Shown here piece after piece: positions 13,106 to 24,021 of a stretch of DNA of 64,000 bases. The notes below the pieces were generated by a model, which worked only from the letters and a program-made list of their open reading frames with translations, ran no database searches and had not been told where the DNA came from. How positions within the stretch are numbered: the first letter of the stretch is position 1; each line of letters begins with the position of its first letter. This stretch comes from Balanoglossus misakiensis (Eukaryota; Hemichordata), in NCBI GenBank assembly GCA_040954595.2, contig CM082579.2, positions 1,798,001 through 1,862,000 on the forward strand. Reading direction: 5' to 3'. A program made the translations under genes and the position numbers.

Positions 13106-13450
13106 TTACTGGTCCCCACTTTTCTTGGCATCCAGTTTCTTCTTCCTTTCTTCATTTGCTCTCTGAACACCTTCTCGAAATTCCTGTTTCTTTTCCCTGA
13201 ACTCTATAGACTGCTGCTGGCGAATATCTTCAACTTCTGGCCAAAAATAATGCCTGAAAGAAAGGACGTAATCATTATGGATGTATTTAGCATTTCATCA
13301 AACTCTCATTCTCTCCACACAAAATCATTATTTCTGCAATGAGAGAATTTTAAAAACACACCTGTAGTTGAACGCTGCCACAAAGCCAGTGAGTATAGTT
13401 CCAAATATGATGGGAAACCTCCAACGTTGAAAGTTTGAAAGCAACGTCAT
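13106..13450 (-). CDS. Small single-pass membrane protein, 78 aa, 2 exons (PIGBOS1/SMIM20-like?)
   Basis: Exons 13362-13450 and 13106-13253 (237 nt). The intron splits an Arg codon with clean GT-AG ends. Start ATG at 13450 gives MTLLSNFQRWRFPIIFGTIL, followed by a hydrophobic stretch to about residue 27 (TGFVAAF), then YRHYFWPEVEDIRQQQ and a long Lys/Glu/Gln-rich charged helix to the stop. This is the layout of tiny inner- or outer-mitochondrial-membrane proteins: a short N-terminal anchor, an aromatic-Pro turn, then a charged amphipathic tail. By eye it resembles both PIGBOS1 (YxFxPxxE then Q/E/K-rich) and SMIM20/MITRAC7 (IFG...AAFYxxYFxP); I cannot decide between them. Real coding status is supported by the splice-consistent frame and by lack of any overlap with SLX4. 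It is transcribed toward SLX4, with 83 bp between its stop and the SLX4 ATG, and divergently from FAM47E. Confidence 0.7.
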
Positions 13451-14301
13451 ATTTGCTTGTTACATGTAGTGAAATCTCCCGGCTCTGAAATGCAGGAAAA
13501 ACTGGTTGAATGTTTCTTCCAGCAAAAATGTCTATGAAGTTATGTACTTTGTAAAAGTTGGTGACAGACTGGGATCTGGTGTATGTGTTTGCTAGTTTGT
13601 TTACTTGTATGAGTATGAGTATGAGGATTGGGATGTGTGTACATGCATGTATCTGTCAGTCAACATCAGTCTTGCTCAGCTGCAGTGCAAGTCCGTAGCC
13701 CTACCACTTCTACTGTAGGTTGTGGTTCAAGGGATCGTGATCGTGCCCCCCCCCCCCCCCCGGCCCCGCCCTCCCTTCCCCAACCCCACAACCTACAATC
13801 GGTGAAGTAGTAGGACTACGGACTCGCAGCAGCCTCAGTCCACGGTCGGACTTTTCATCGATCATGCTCTTAAATCAAGAATAGGAACAAGAAATCACGC
13901 TTACCTCGCACACGCTTCCCAAGCAGAAAAGCTGATCATTTGACCATAACCTTTCTCTGACCTTTGCACTTTGTCCCCTATACAATGGCGCCATGTGCGA
14001 CGAAACGAGGAGAGTAATATTTACGTCTCCGCCCCTTGGCAACCCTTGGCAACAGTTAAATCACATGGAAGCTGAAATAGATATCAATCCGCAAAAATAT
14101 ATCGGTTGTATCGAAACAAAAAATGCTCACATAAGATAAATTGTTGCTTTAGTTAAATTGTAGCACGCTGGAACTAAGATGATTAGTATTACAAACAAAT
14201 TTGGTCACTGTGTTTAATTTTTTTGTATCGGCACTTATCAACACGCGGAGGGTTCCAAGAACGTCTAGGCTGTGAAAGAGCTGTTGGTAAACTTATCCAA
14301 A
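13451..14301. promoter_or_regulatory. Putative bidirectional promoter between the 78-aa gene/SLX4 and FAM47E
   Basis: Two start codons face away from each other across 851 bp. The centre (about 13970-14060) is relatively CpG-rich around ATGGCGCCATGTGCGACGAAACG. No TATA box at a convincing position was seen. The stretch also carries a foldback at 13681-13832. Promoter activity is inferred only from gene orientation. Confidence 0.45.
13681..13832. repeat. Imperfect inverted repeat (foldback) around a poly-C tract
   Basis: The arm 13681-13725 reads (in part) GTCCGTAGCCCTACCACTTC and TGTAGGTTGTGG. The reverse complement of 13786-13832 gives nearly the same string (GTCCGTAGTCCTACTACTTC and TGTAGGTTGTGG). 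The loop of about 60 bp contains an uninterrupted run of about 16 C. It looks like a small non-autonomous foldback element or a decayed MITE. No target-site duplication was confirmed. Confidence 0.7.
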
Positions 14302-17246
14302 ATGGCGCAGAACAAGTACGATCTCCTCCTTGTTCAGACCAAAACAGACAAGAAGATAAGAAATCAGCCATGGTAAGGAGACAGATATATAGTTTTTGCC
14401 AGTGAACTCGTAGCTTTATCAGGCGAAAGTGAGAAGTATTGTTCACTGTCACCGAGTGTATCAGTTCATCGTCCCATCCTTCTGTAGTTCTCTGCTCCCA
14501 ACCCCACTCCATCCCACAGGTTGCAGGAGGTGTGGAGAAACAGTCCTCGTGCGACTGAGTGGAGATAGGTTGTCCAAATAATACTATACCAAATGTTTAT
14601 GTTCACGAAAGACCATATATTATTGGAGACGTAATGTATGTAATGACTTAAAATCTCTAAAACAAGCGCTAAGCTTTTTGTTTGTCATTCCCACTCCTTG
14701 TTGAGTGTCCTTTGGTGCTGCCTACCAAATCAAGGAGAATCAAAGACAAAATGGGGAATTGTGAAAGTGCTTGCCACTCACGAATTTCATTGTTTTTGCT
14801 TGTCTCGCATGTTTTAGGTATAAGGAAAGACTCCAACTCAAATATCTAAAATCCAGGAATCCAACAGATGCATCCAAAACTGTAATAGGTTCCCAGTGGA
14901 CATTTTTGAAATCTGGGCTAGATGATTTCAGAGATGGATTACCACCACCTGTTGAAGGGAGTATCTTTATCAAGGTGAGGGTGAAAAAATCAAATCCGGA
15001 ATCAAACTTCAGATAATGAACATGATGTGTATTTCTGCACTAGACGTATGAACATTTACTACTCTGTTAAGGCCTACATTACATGTAGACAAAGTAATTA
15101 CAGTGAAATCGATTTTCTTCATCTTCTCCTGTACAGGGTACTAAAGGCCCAGAACCAAATGTGACAGGGGACTCAGACAAAAGGAATCCAAAGCAGACTG
15201 TTAACAATAACAGATTTACAAAAGAACAAATAGTATATTCTAAATCATTACCACTACATCAAATGAGGAGGGATCATATTGATGAAATGGAATATGGGTT
15301 AACACAGCATCCATTGGCTCTGTATCCTCATCTTGAAGAATGCATGCCACCTGATGTAAGTAAAAAATAATGATCGCAAGGGTGAACATCTCCATTTGTC
15401 TCAGATTTCAGACCATCATTTTTTTCTTAAAAGTCACAGACAGCAACACCAATTGGTCAGCCTACTGTCTGGAGGACCACTAGAAGTTGAAATGGTTTGG
15501 CCACAGCTATAAAACTTTGTTGTATAGATACTCAGGGAAGCTTCCCAAAATGAACATTGTATATGTAGAATACCACATGTATTGTAGTATCTTTTCTGTA
15601 TGTTGACATCAGTTATTGTTTTGCAAATAGGTGTTTGAGGATGTGGTGGATATTCTTGATCCTGAAATGAACTTAGGCAGTGAAGCAGATGATGAGGACT
15701 TTGATGAGTTTGAAGACTCATTTCCTGAAGAAACCACTTCCCCAAAACAGCAGACACAAGATTCTTCACAAGATAAAGACACAGAATCATCAGACCAAGG
15801 GCTAGAGTAAGCCACTACTAATTATTGAATCGTAACTGGGCTCACAATGAGCAACGATCTGGCATTAAATCCGTGATAAAGTCATGACTAAAATATACAC
15901 AATCTTGGTTCACAGACCTACGGAGACTATATCAACCAGAAACCCATACATGTGGCTTCCAAAGAAGGAAGAGACCCAGAAGGACGACAAGAAACACGGC
16001 AAAAAGAGAAGCGATTCCCCATCACAAGATGAACACATCAAAGACGTCACCAAGGAATTCTGTGACTGGGTGGAAAGTCTGGGTGGGGAGAGTAACAATG
16101 TGGAAGAAGCCACAATACACAGTTTATTTGCAAGTGGATACGAAACGAAGCCAGCTCTCTCTGTTCCAATTCATGTGGTTGAGTTGACGAATGTTCCGCC
16201 AGAGCTCAGGATGTCAGCGCAGGTCACGCCACAAAGTTCAGCGCACACAACAAGAGGGGATGACAAACAGAATCTGGTAAGAAGTCACATCTGTGTTGCT
16301 CTGTCATGTATTAGTATCACTTGATTTGGTGGAGACCCACTGTTGGTAATGGCTAGTATGCATGTACCTTATTTGTACTCGTGGATTATTAAAATAATTT
16401 ACATAATTTACTGTAAGTGTATACACTAAAACATTTTTTCAATCATGATATTTTCATGCATTTGCCATGTTCTTTATTGTTCTTTGCAGAATGCAAGAAG
16501 TGGTTACACGCCAAGCTGGATAAAGAATCAGTATGGAGCATGGTACTTGAATCCCAAAACTTGGAAAATAAGACCTGCAGATGAGGTAATGAGGTGTTCA
16601 CATCAATAACTTCTCGAAGTTATGACAAATAGTCTGTGGCCAGTTACTAGTATTCAAAAGTGAAAACATATTCAGAAAACATGCATAAGTTAGAGAATTC
16701 TAAACATAATTGCTGGGAATGTATCATTCTTTTAGCATGATCTTGATTTTGATTTGACACTTGTTTCCTCATCCCATAGCCACTGCAAGATCCAAAGGAG
16801 CTGAAAGACAAAGAGATGTCAGAGTCCAAAAAGAAGAGTTTTGCTATGGACGAACAGTTGGCGCCATTACATGGTGCTAAGGCATTTAAAGACTTCATTG
16901 AAAAGAAGAACAATCGTATGCCTGAGGTAGTTATCAGCTTTGGGGAACATTTACCCATGACAAAGTCAACCTGTATATGCATACATTCTTCAAACTTTGA
17001 TATTCTGGTATATGGTGCTACATGAATCAGTACAGTAGGTCCAAGTTTAGACAAACATGTATTGTTGAGTTTTGTGGTAGGAATCATACAGTTATAGTGA
17101 TATTCTTTCTCTCTTTTGTGTAGTTTCTAAACAGGGTGGCGGATTTCCAAGAAAAAGCAGAAGCAGAGGCTGCAGCAGCGGCAGAAGAAGAAGCGAGAAA
17201 AGCAGAAAAACTCAGAGCAAAACAAGAGAGAGACAAACAGTCGTGA
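14302..17246 (+). CDS. FAM47E: FAM47E homologue, 8 exons, 449 aa
   Basis: Exons: 14302-14372, 14818-14974, 15137-15355, 15631-15806, 15916-16276, 16490-16585, 16780-16926, 17124-17246 (1350 nt, phases consistent). The start MAQNKYDLLLVQTKTDKKIR is the first ATG with an in-frame donor. Family blocks in order: SGLDDFRDGLPPP near residue 60, LTQHPLALYPHLEECMPPDV near 135, then an acidic Ser-rich linker, YETKPALSVPIHVVELTNVP near 295, YGAWYLNPKTWKIRPADEPL near 355, and LHGAKAFKDFI near 390. These match the order and spacing in mammalian FAM47E. The C-terminus is an Ala/Glu/Lys-rich helix. FAM47E has been reported to act with the arginine methyltransferase PRMT5 on chromatin in mammals; whether that holds here is unknown. 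A poly(A) signal AATAAA lies at 17623-17628. The gene is convergent with the UGT gene downstream. Confidence 0.92.
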
Positions 17247-17849
17247 TACAATGCTGGCATCTCAACACTTGAACTTTCAAATCATGAACACCATTCCTGT
17301 GCATGGTGTACATACATGTACCAAACATTTGTCTCTGCATTGTATGTGTGTGCAAAACATATGCCGTCCAGATATTTGTGCATTACACACTCTGCCTAAT
17401 ACTTGCGTGATATTGGTAACCAGTGAGAGACTTGAGTTTACATTCAGCATATAACTGCTGAAGACAGACAGTAGTGTGTATTTGATGGTTGATAGGAAGT
17501 GTGGTTTCAGTGTCCAGAGTGCAAGAGAAGATCAAGTAATGGACACCTATCTACACTTGGAGGGCACAAGCATGTTATTAATGCAAATTGTATATATTGT
17601 ATTCTCATGTTCTTTAAACATGAATAAATAAATAAGACTGAAGCTTCGACCAGCTTGCTAGATCTGCAGCAACGCAACATCACCTGGAACAATAATGAAG
17701 AAGTAACCTCTTGGATGTAACTTTTATTACCTTAAATGACTACAATTATTGAAACAACTTCATGTTATTGAAAGCATGCATGCTACGAGATGCACAGTAT
17801 CGATCACTCAGGTACGAGAGAAAATCTTCCCCATTCTACAGCCGGTCCT
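17247..17849. other. Convergent 3' UTRs of FAM47E and the first UGT gene
   Basis: The stretch holds a + strand AATAAA at 17623-17628 for FAM47E and a - strand AATAAA (tttatt at 17723-17728) about 120 nt after the UGT stop. The two candidate poly(A) signals are about 100 bp apart, so the transcripts end nearly back to back. No gene was seen. Confidence 0.65.
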
Positions 17850-19880
17850 TCAGTCGGTTTTCTTCTTTCTAGCGCACATTTTACAGCACAGATGACACGT
17901 CTTCTTGATAACAAAGACCACAATCGCACAAAGAATTAAAATAAAGAGAAAAACATCCAGGAGATAGTACTGAAAGATGTTCAACTCCAACGACGCCGGG
18001 CGAAGATGCTGTCCCCCATATTGAAGCACATGTTCTGTCCAAAAGACCACTGACTCGCTGGGCGTCATCGGTTGGTCTCGGTGAATGTGAGAGAGTCGTA
18101 CTGCATTCTCTTTGAAGCTGTGTCAGGAATGAAAAATAAAAGACATTGGTAAAATTTAGACAAGACGTGTTCGAGGATAAATCAGCGCATTAAGTTACCA
18201 CACATGCTTAGGTAACTAAATGATAGGACTGAACAGTTTTGTAAATGACTCAGAAAATTAACAAGGCACTACCTTTTATCCTGTACTACTTTTGTCACGG
18301 TTTGATATAGCTGATCTTCAGTCACCGTGGCGACATCAACTTCGAGAGCCATGCCCTTAGCAACCAGTCTGGCGATATTGTCGTAGTTATCTCCGAATAT
18401 TGGCAAACCAACAACAGGTATCCCGTGGTAAATGGCCTCGTATACACCATTCATGCCGCCATGTGTAATGAAGACTTTTGTGTTTGGATGACCTGAAAGT
18501 GAATAGACGTAACAATCGCAGAAATGAGATGTCATATGACAACGAAAGTACCAAAAGGAGATAGTAGTCTTATCGTGTTCAAGTTATCAGCAGGATATTT
18601 GAAATGTTGATTACCAAGAAGATCGTTTTGTGGAATCCATTTAGCCAGTTTCGTATTACCACCAAGCCCAAGAGGTGGCTTGCCATCGTATCGTACGATG
18701 ACCTTCTGAGGAAGTCTTGCAAATGCCCGTACAAAAAGTTCCGCTTTCTCCATGTTCACAGAGAGGTCAGCATGAGATCCGAGTGAGAAAACCACCACAC
18801 CATCCGAAGCGGACTCAACAAACTCTTCCCAGTCCTATAAGAAATAATAAATTGGCTATTTAAAGCACGCTTAGCTGAATCCATTTGACCAAATCCCAAT
18901 CAAACAGAATATGGTCTCTGTGGCTTTATCACAGCAACATCTGGGACACTACAAAATACCATTATCCAATAACCGAAGAGATAACATTAGTGTTATCTTA
19001 CCTTGGAGAGGGAAGATGCCGGACTTGCAAGAAGTCCCCCGATGTGTACAGCATGGGGCATAGATGGACGCGGAAATTCATATGCAGAATCGTAAGAGAA
19101 ATATGCCATCTCGGAACTTCCCAAGAGTTCTTGTAACGTCACATCGGGTCGTATGTTATACTTTGCTTTCAAAGTGCCGAATGGCCTCAGAAAACCATAG
19201 TTAAACACAAGGCTGGACATTATGTAATGTGCCAGGTTTTGTAATCGCTGAGTAAATGCCATTTTGTCTGTAAGTCTTGACATCATCGCGGGAGTGTAAG
19301 ACGGATTTGATGGAATTCCGTGGAAAGAACTGTCTATCATTGGGAGGATTCTCTGGGTGGACACAGAGATAAACGGAAGATCAAGTTTATGTACGACCAA
19401 AGCATGGCACATCCAGAAAGAGTTGGCCAGTATGAGGTCATAGTCTGACTTGCGCAGGTTCTTGAAGAGGTTATCGTCTCTTAACAGTTGGTCGCAGTCT
19501 TTCGAAAAGAGCTGCAACTGAGCTAGCAGTGACCAGAAACTCAGCGAACCGCCTAAAGCATCCTTCATCTGGCTGGTGTACCCTTGCATGAAATCTTCGT
19601 CGAACACACTGTCGTACTCTTCGAAGTTAAATATCGACCTGTGCTGTTCGATCTTCTTGCCTTGCATGATATAATAACCGTCGTTGATCAGCATCGTGAT
19701 GTTGTGTCCTCTCTCGTTCAGCAACTCACCAATCTTGGCCATGAACATGTAGTGACTTCCTATTGGAACTCCCGGGATTAGCAAAATTCTGCTTGCTGTT
19801 GACAGCTTCACGCAGCAGATGCCAACGAGGGCGATTGTAAACACACAATGACCACACAACCTAAGTGACCTGGGTGCCAT
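17850..19880 (-). CDS. UDP-glucuronosyltransferase, copy 1, 4 exons, 528 aa
   Basis: Exons: 19002-19880, 18615-18834, 18273-18492, 17850-18117 (1587 nt). I chose ATG 19880 over the upstream in-frame ATG at 19943 because it places a signal peptide (MAPRSLRL... to about residue 29) directly before SRILLIPGVPIGSH. The catalytic-position His is residue 43 (codon 19752-19754). The C-terminal half carries the UDP-sugar binding signature: WIPQNDLLG, GHPNTKVFITHGGMNGVYEA, IYHGIPVVGLPIFGDNYDNI. A TM helix near the C-terminus is followed by CHLCCKMCARKKKTD. The last four residues KKTD fit the KKxx ER-retrieval signal, so the enzyme should sit in the ER membrane with a lumenal catalytic domain, conjugating glucuronic acid (or another UDP-sugar) to small lipophilic substrates. 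It is a tandem duplicate of the gene at 20561-22673 with the same intron positions. Confidence 0.93.
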
Positions 19881-20560
19881 GGTTGACGTTATCGTTTTAG
19901 AGCAAGGTCCGTTTGCAAATCTCGTGTCAAATAACCAGATCACCTTCGTTGAATTTAGTTCACGCTAGCTTTTGGACTCACTTTACCACAGCATGGACGT
20001 ACGTACCACAGAGTCAGATGATCACATACAGCATACAACTGCCTACATGTCAGGGAAGACTGGCACTGCTGAAGAAAACTGGATTATAGGAACACCTCAC
20101 TCCTTCAGTTGTGGACTATAAAACACCCACTGCAGGGCGATTGTCTCTTTGAGGTCGAAGCTCACGAGCAATACCTTTTGTGTGTTATCATGATCTGTGT
20201 GTTTTGTTCCGCGTCACAGATTTGCAAATCAGTGGGATAGTCTGGATCTCACTGGAAGTGCCACTTTTGTGTTGGAAATTCACCAACATCATGATGCAGT
20301 TCCAATCATGACTAAAATAGTTTGTTTTATATATTAAGACCAAGAAACTTTTTTTTCAATTAATTTTTATTTCGTTTCGGTAACTGCACAAGTTGTGTGT
20401 AGGATTAGAGAATCCCCAACGGTTAGCAAACTGGATATAAACTCACATTGAACGAATGGTCACTGGTCATAGGTCTATAGCAGCAGACAAGATAAGCATG
20501 AAGACTTATAGCAACTATACCGCACACTTCTGTCAAAATGTCACTTTCTACTGCAGGTTT
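19881..20560. other. Intergenic between the two UGT copies
   Basis: 5' flank of UGT copy 1 and 3' flank of copy 2. A minus-strand AATAAA (tttatt at 20366-20371), about 190 nt past the stop of copy 2, is a fair poly(A) signal. No other gene or repeat was seen. Confidence 0.6.
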
Positions 20561-22673
20561 TCAGTCCGTTTTCTTCTTTCTAGCGCACATTTTACAGCAC
20601 AGATGACATGTCTTCTTGATAACAAAGACCACAATCGCACAAACAATTAAAATAAAGAGAAAAACATCCACGAGATAGTACTGAAAGATGTTCAACTCGA
20701 ACGACGCTGGGCGAAGATGCTGTCCTCCATATTGAAGCACATGTTCTGTCCAAAAGACCACCGTCTCGCTTGGCGTCATCGCTTGGTCATGATGGATGCG
20801 AGAGAGTCGTACTGCATTGTCTTTGAAGCTGTAAAGTATTTGAAAAGTAAATGTATTAAAATTCATGCATCGTTGTCATTTGCGGAGAATTCGAATTGAA
20901 TTTCCTTAAATATCATAACGATACTAGAAGTTTCTAAAGTTACCTTCTATCTTGTATCACGTGTGTGATATCCCGATACAACTCATCTTCTGTCACTGTA
21001 GTGATATCAACTCTAAGTGCCATTCCCTTCCCGACCAATCTGGCGATGTTATCGTGGTTGTCCGACATCAACGGAATTCCAACGACGGGCACTCCGTGAT
21101 AAATAGCCTCATATACACTACTAATACCACCATGCGTGACGAGCACTTTGGTGTTTGGATGACCTAAATGTTAAGAGACGAAACATTACTTTTCGAATTT
21201 GTTTACAATCGAGGGAGCATCTTTATCTTTGCATTTCTTGCCTTTTCGTTGCTGTCTAAACCGTGCTCAGAGCCAAGTGTGTACAATGTGTATCACCTTC
21301 TGATCATTGATCTACGCAGTAATTTTGTTCAGCATTGAGTTTTCCAGGAGTCACTGACAAATAAAATCATACACTGATGACGATTTTGGCACCTTGAGAA
21401 CTCCTTGCGGCAATACAATTTGTTTTGTGTAAGTATAGTATTATCTGAAATCCCATTTACCAAGAAGATCGTTTTGTGGAATCCATTTAGCCACTTTGGT
21501 ATTTTCTCCAAGCCCCAGTGGTTGCGAGCCATCGTATCGAACAATGACCTTCTGAGGTAGTCTTGCGAATGCTCGAAAAAACATCTCCGCCTTCTCCATG
21601 TCCAAAGAGATATCGACAAAGGAACCAAGTGAAAAAATAACAACACCATTCGTGGATAACTCGACAAACTCCTTCCATTCCTAAAATGAATTTAAACGGA
21701 AAATTGTTAGTTCCGTATGTGACATTTCACAACATGATTTTTTATCTGCTTAGGCCTAAGTATTTGTCATTTAAAAAAAACTTCACAGTAAATATACCTT
21801 TTTGAGTGGAGAAACAGGTCTTGTAAGCAGTCCACCAATGTGTACAGCATGGGGCATAGATGGGCGTGGAAACTCAAATGCAAAATCGTCGTTGAAAAAT
21901 ACCATCTCGGAATGTCCAAAAAGCTCGTGAAGCGTAGCATCGGGCTGTATTTTATGCGTCTCCTTCAAAGTCTTATATGGTTTCAAAAAACCATAGTTAA
22001 ACAGCAGGTAAGATATAACATAGCGCAAACAGTTTTGCAGTCGCAGGGTAAATGTCAGTTTATCTGTCAGACCCGAATGCGTCGCTGGAACATAGGATGG
22101 GTTGGATGGAATTCCATAAAAAGAGCCGTCCAGTACTGGGGAGATTCTTTGGGGAGAAACTGAAATGGATCTCACACCAAGCCTATGTGTGACCAAAGCA
22201 TAACAAAGGTAATACGAATGGCCCATGACGAGGTCATAGCCTGATTGATGTGCTCGCAAGAAAAGGCCATCATCTGCAAGCAACAATTCACAATCTTTTG
22301 AAAACTTTTGCAATATATCCATAAAGTCCCAGAAATGATATTGACCCTTGAAGGCGGCGCCCAGCATCTGTGCCACTACTTGCATAAAATTGCTATCGTA
22401 CACACTCTTATACTCTTCAAAAGCAAATATCGATCCGTGTCTTTCGATCTCCCGGTCTTGCATGATATGAAAACCTTCATTGATCAACATGGTAACGTTG
22501 TGACCTCGCTGAGTCAACAATTCTCCGATCCTAGCCATAAGCGCGTAGTTACTTCCAACAGGAAATCCAGGGATTACCAAAATGTTGCTCGCTTGTGACG
22601 ACGAAACTGCATAGGTGCACACGAGAACACTGGTTATCATAAAACAGATAGAAAGCCGACGGGGAGATGCCAT
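20561..22673 (-). CDS. UDP-glucuronosyltransferase, copy 2 (His-to-Asn at catalytic position), 4 exons, 527 aa
   Basis: Exons: 21798-22673, 21461-21680, 20944-21163, 20561-20828 (1584 nt), the same intron positions as copy 1. Start ATG at 22673 gives a signal peptide (MASPRRLSICFMITSVLVCT) before SNILVIPGFPVGSN. Where copy 1 and most UGTs have Gly-Ser-His, this copy has Gly-Ser-Asn (AAC, codon 42, 22548-22550). The sugar-nucleotide half is intact: WIPQNDLLG, GHPNTKVLVTHGG, YHGVPVVGIPLMSDNHDNIA. The TM helix and KKTD ER-retrieval tail match copy 1. The last exon is about 93% identical in DNA to copy 1 (about 18 differences in 268 nt by eye), while exon 3 proteins are only about 70% identical. 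It probably uses a UDP-sugar in the ER lumen. The Asn suggests altered substrate type (for example amines, as in human UGT1A4/2B10, which also lack the His) or reduced activity. Confidence 0.92.
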
Positions 22674-24021
22674 TATGGGTTTAAATCAGGTTACCACTGC
22701 ACAAAGAATTTAAGGGCAAGAACTATCGTTTACTTTCATTTGAATGATAATAGGGGTGAAGTATTAAATAGTGGTTTAATAGCACGCCCTACTTGTTGGG
22801 CTTCTTAAGGGTTGAAAATCAATTGCTACATCCCGGGGGGGGGGGGGGGGGGGGCATTTGTTTATGAGTTCATTAAAATGCAGCTTTGAGCTCTTTATAT
22901 TACAAAATTTTCTAACGTGGGAAGGGTATGCAAGAAATTCCCATGAATTAGAGTCGTACACTATTGTTTTATGATAAAAGATGCTTTATTATTTGACTAC
23001 CGGTACATGTAAGTTTGGATTGCATGATTGTGTCAGGAACACACTCTGTAAATGACAAGGTTTTGCTTGGTATATTCTGAACACAATTGTACACTACATG
23101 TAAAGAAATATACAATATACATGTACATGGATAGATACTAGACTGGTATGTATAGAATATACATACTTACAGTAACCTTTTGTGCCATGAGCCTGATACG
23201 GTACACATGGCAATAACAAAAGAGTTGTCATAAAAGCTTCTATGCATTCCAGTACTTTGGTCACTCACCATATACACAGCACTGGTCCATACTGACTAAC
23301 TGATAAAGAGAATTACCAGAAAAATGATGAAATGGACATACAAAATATGGACGGATTTTGTATAAGTCTCAAGATGGCGCACTCTTATATGAATTATACT
23401 GCACACCTTGTAATAAAAGCAGAGCTTGATTTGAACTCAATTGCCTTCAGTGATGTGGGCAGAGACATACATGTACAATAGCCTTTTTTATAGGGATACG
23501 GAAATCACATGGTATATATATATTACATTAAGTAAAATTCTTTCTGAATATTCATATATCTTAAATCATCGAAATATATATTTCTGACTCATTTGAAGGG
23601 AAATAAACAACCAGTGTATAATTGTTTCCAATGTAGATCATTCTAATACAAAAGAGAAAGGTAATATAAAATTACATCTACATGTAATTACATCTTAAAT
23701 GTGCATGTTTATGCAATCACAACAAATCATGTATGAATAAAAAATTAGTAAACAAGATTTTGAACTACAACTGTTAACTTATAAATAGATGTCTCTTTCT
23801 TTTAAGTTTCAAAAGCACAGTTTGTGATTTGCACATTCAAAAAAGGCAGGACTTCTAACAAAGGCTTTATAAAGAACGATATGTCAAATGCCACTATTGC
23901 TCAGAATTATTTCTCTGGTGGTTCCACAATATTGCTGAAATATGTCAAAGAATATCAGTGAAGTCCTGTGGTCGGAGCGCTTGAAGTACTAACTGCCCAT
24001 GTTCATTGTCAACTGTTGGCC
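22674..24021. other. Intergenic / probable kinesin 3' UTR, AT-rich
   Basis: 1.35 kb without a recognisable gene. It includes a 20-base G run at 22835-22854 and many TACATGTA-type palindromes (for example around 23094-23130). A minus-strand AATAAA at 22985-22990 would give the kinesin a 3' UTR of about 1 kb. The short minus ORF at 22776-22961 only reflects the G/C tract. Confidence 0.55.
22835..22854. repeat. Poly-G homopolymer, ~20 bases
   Basis: Uninterrupted G run after CCC. Similar shorter runs occur at 30779-30793 (G), 61966-61978 (G) and 13746-13761 (C). Confidence 0.9.

Noticed and set aside
19881-19943. Upstream ATG of UGT copy 1
   Set aside because: It would bury the signal peptide 21 residues inside; copy 2 starts at the position equivalent to 19880.
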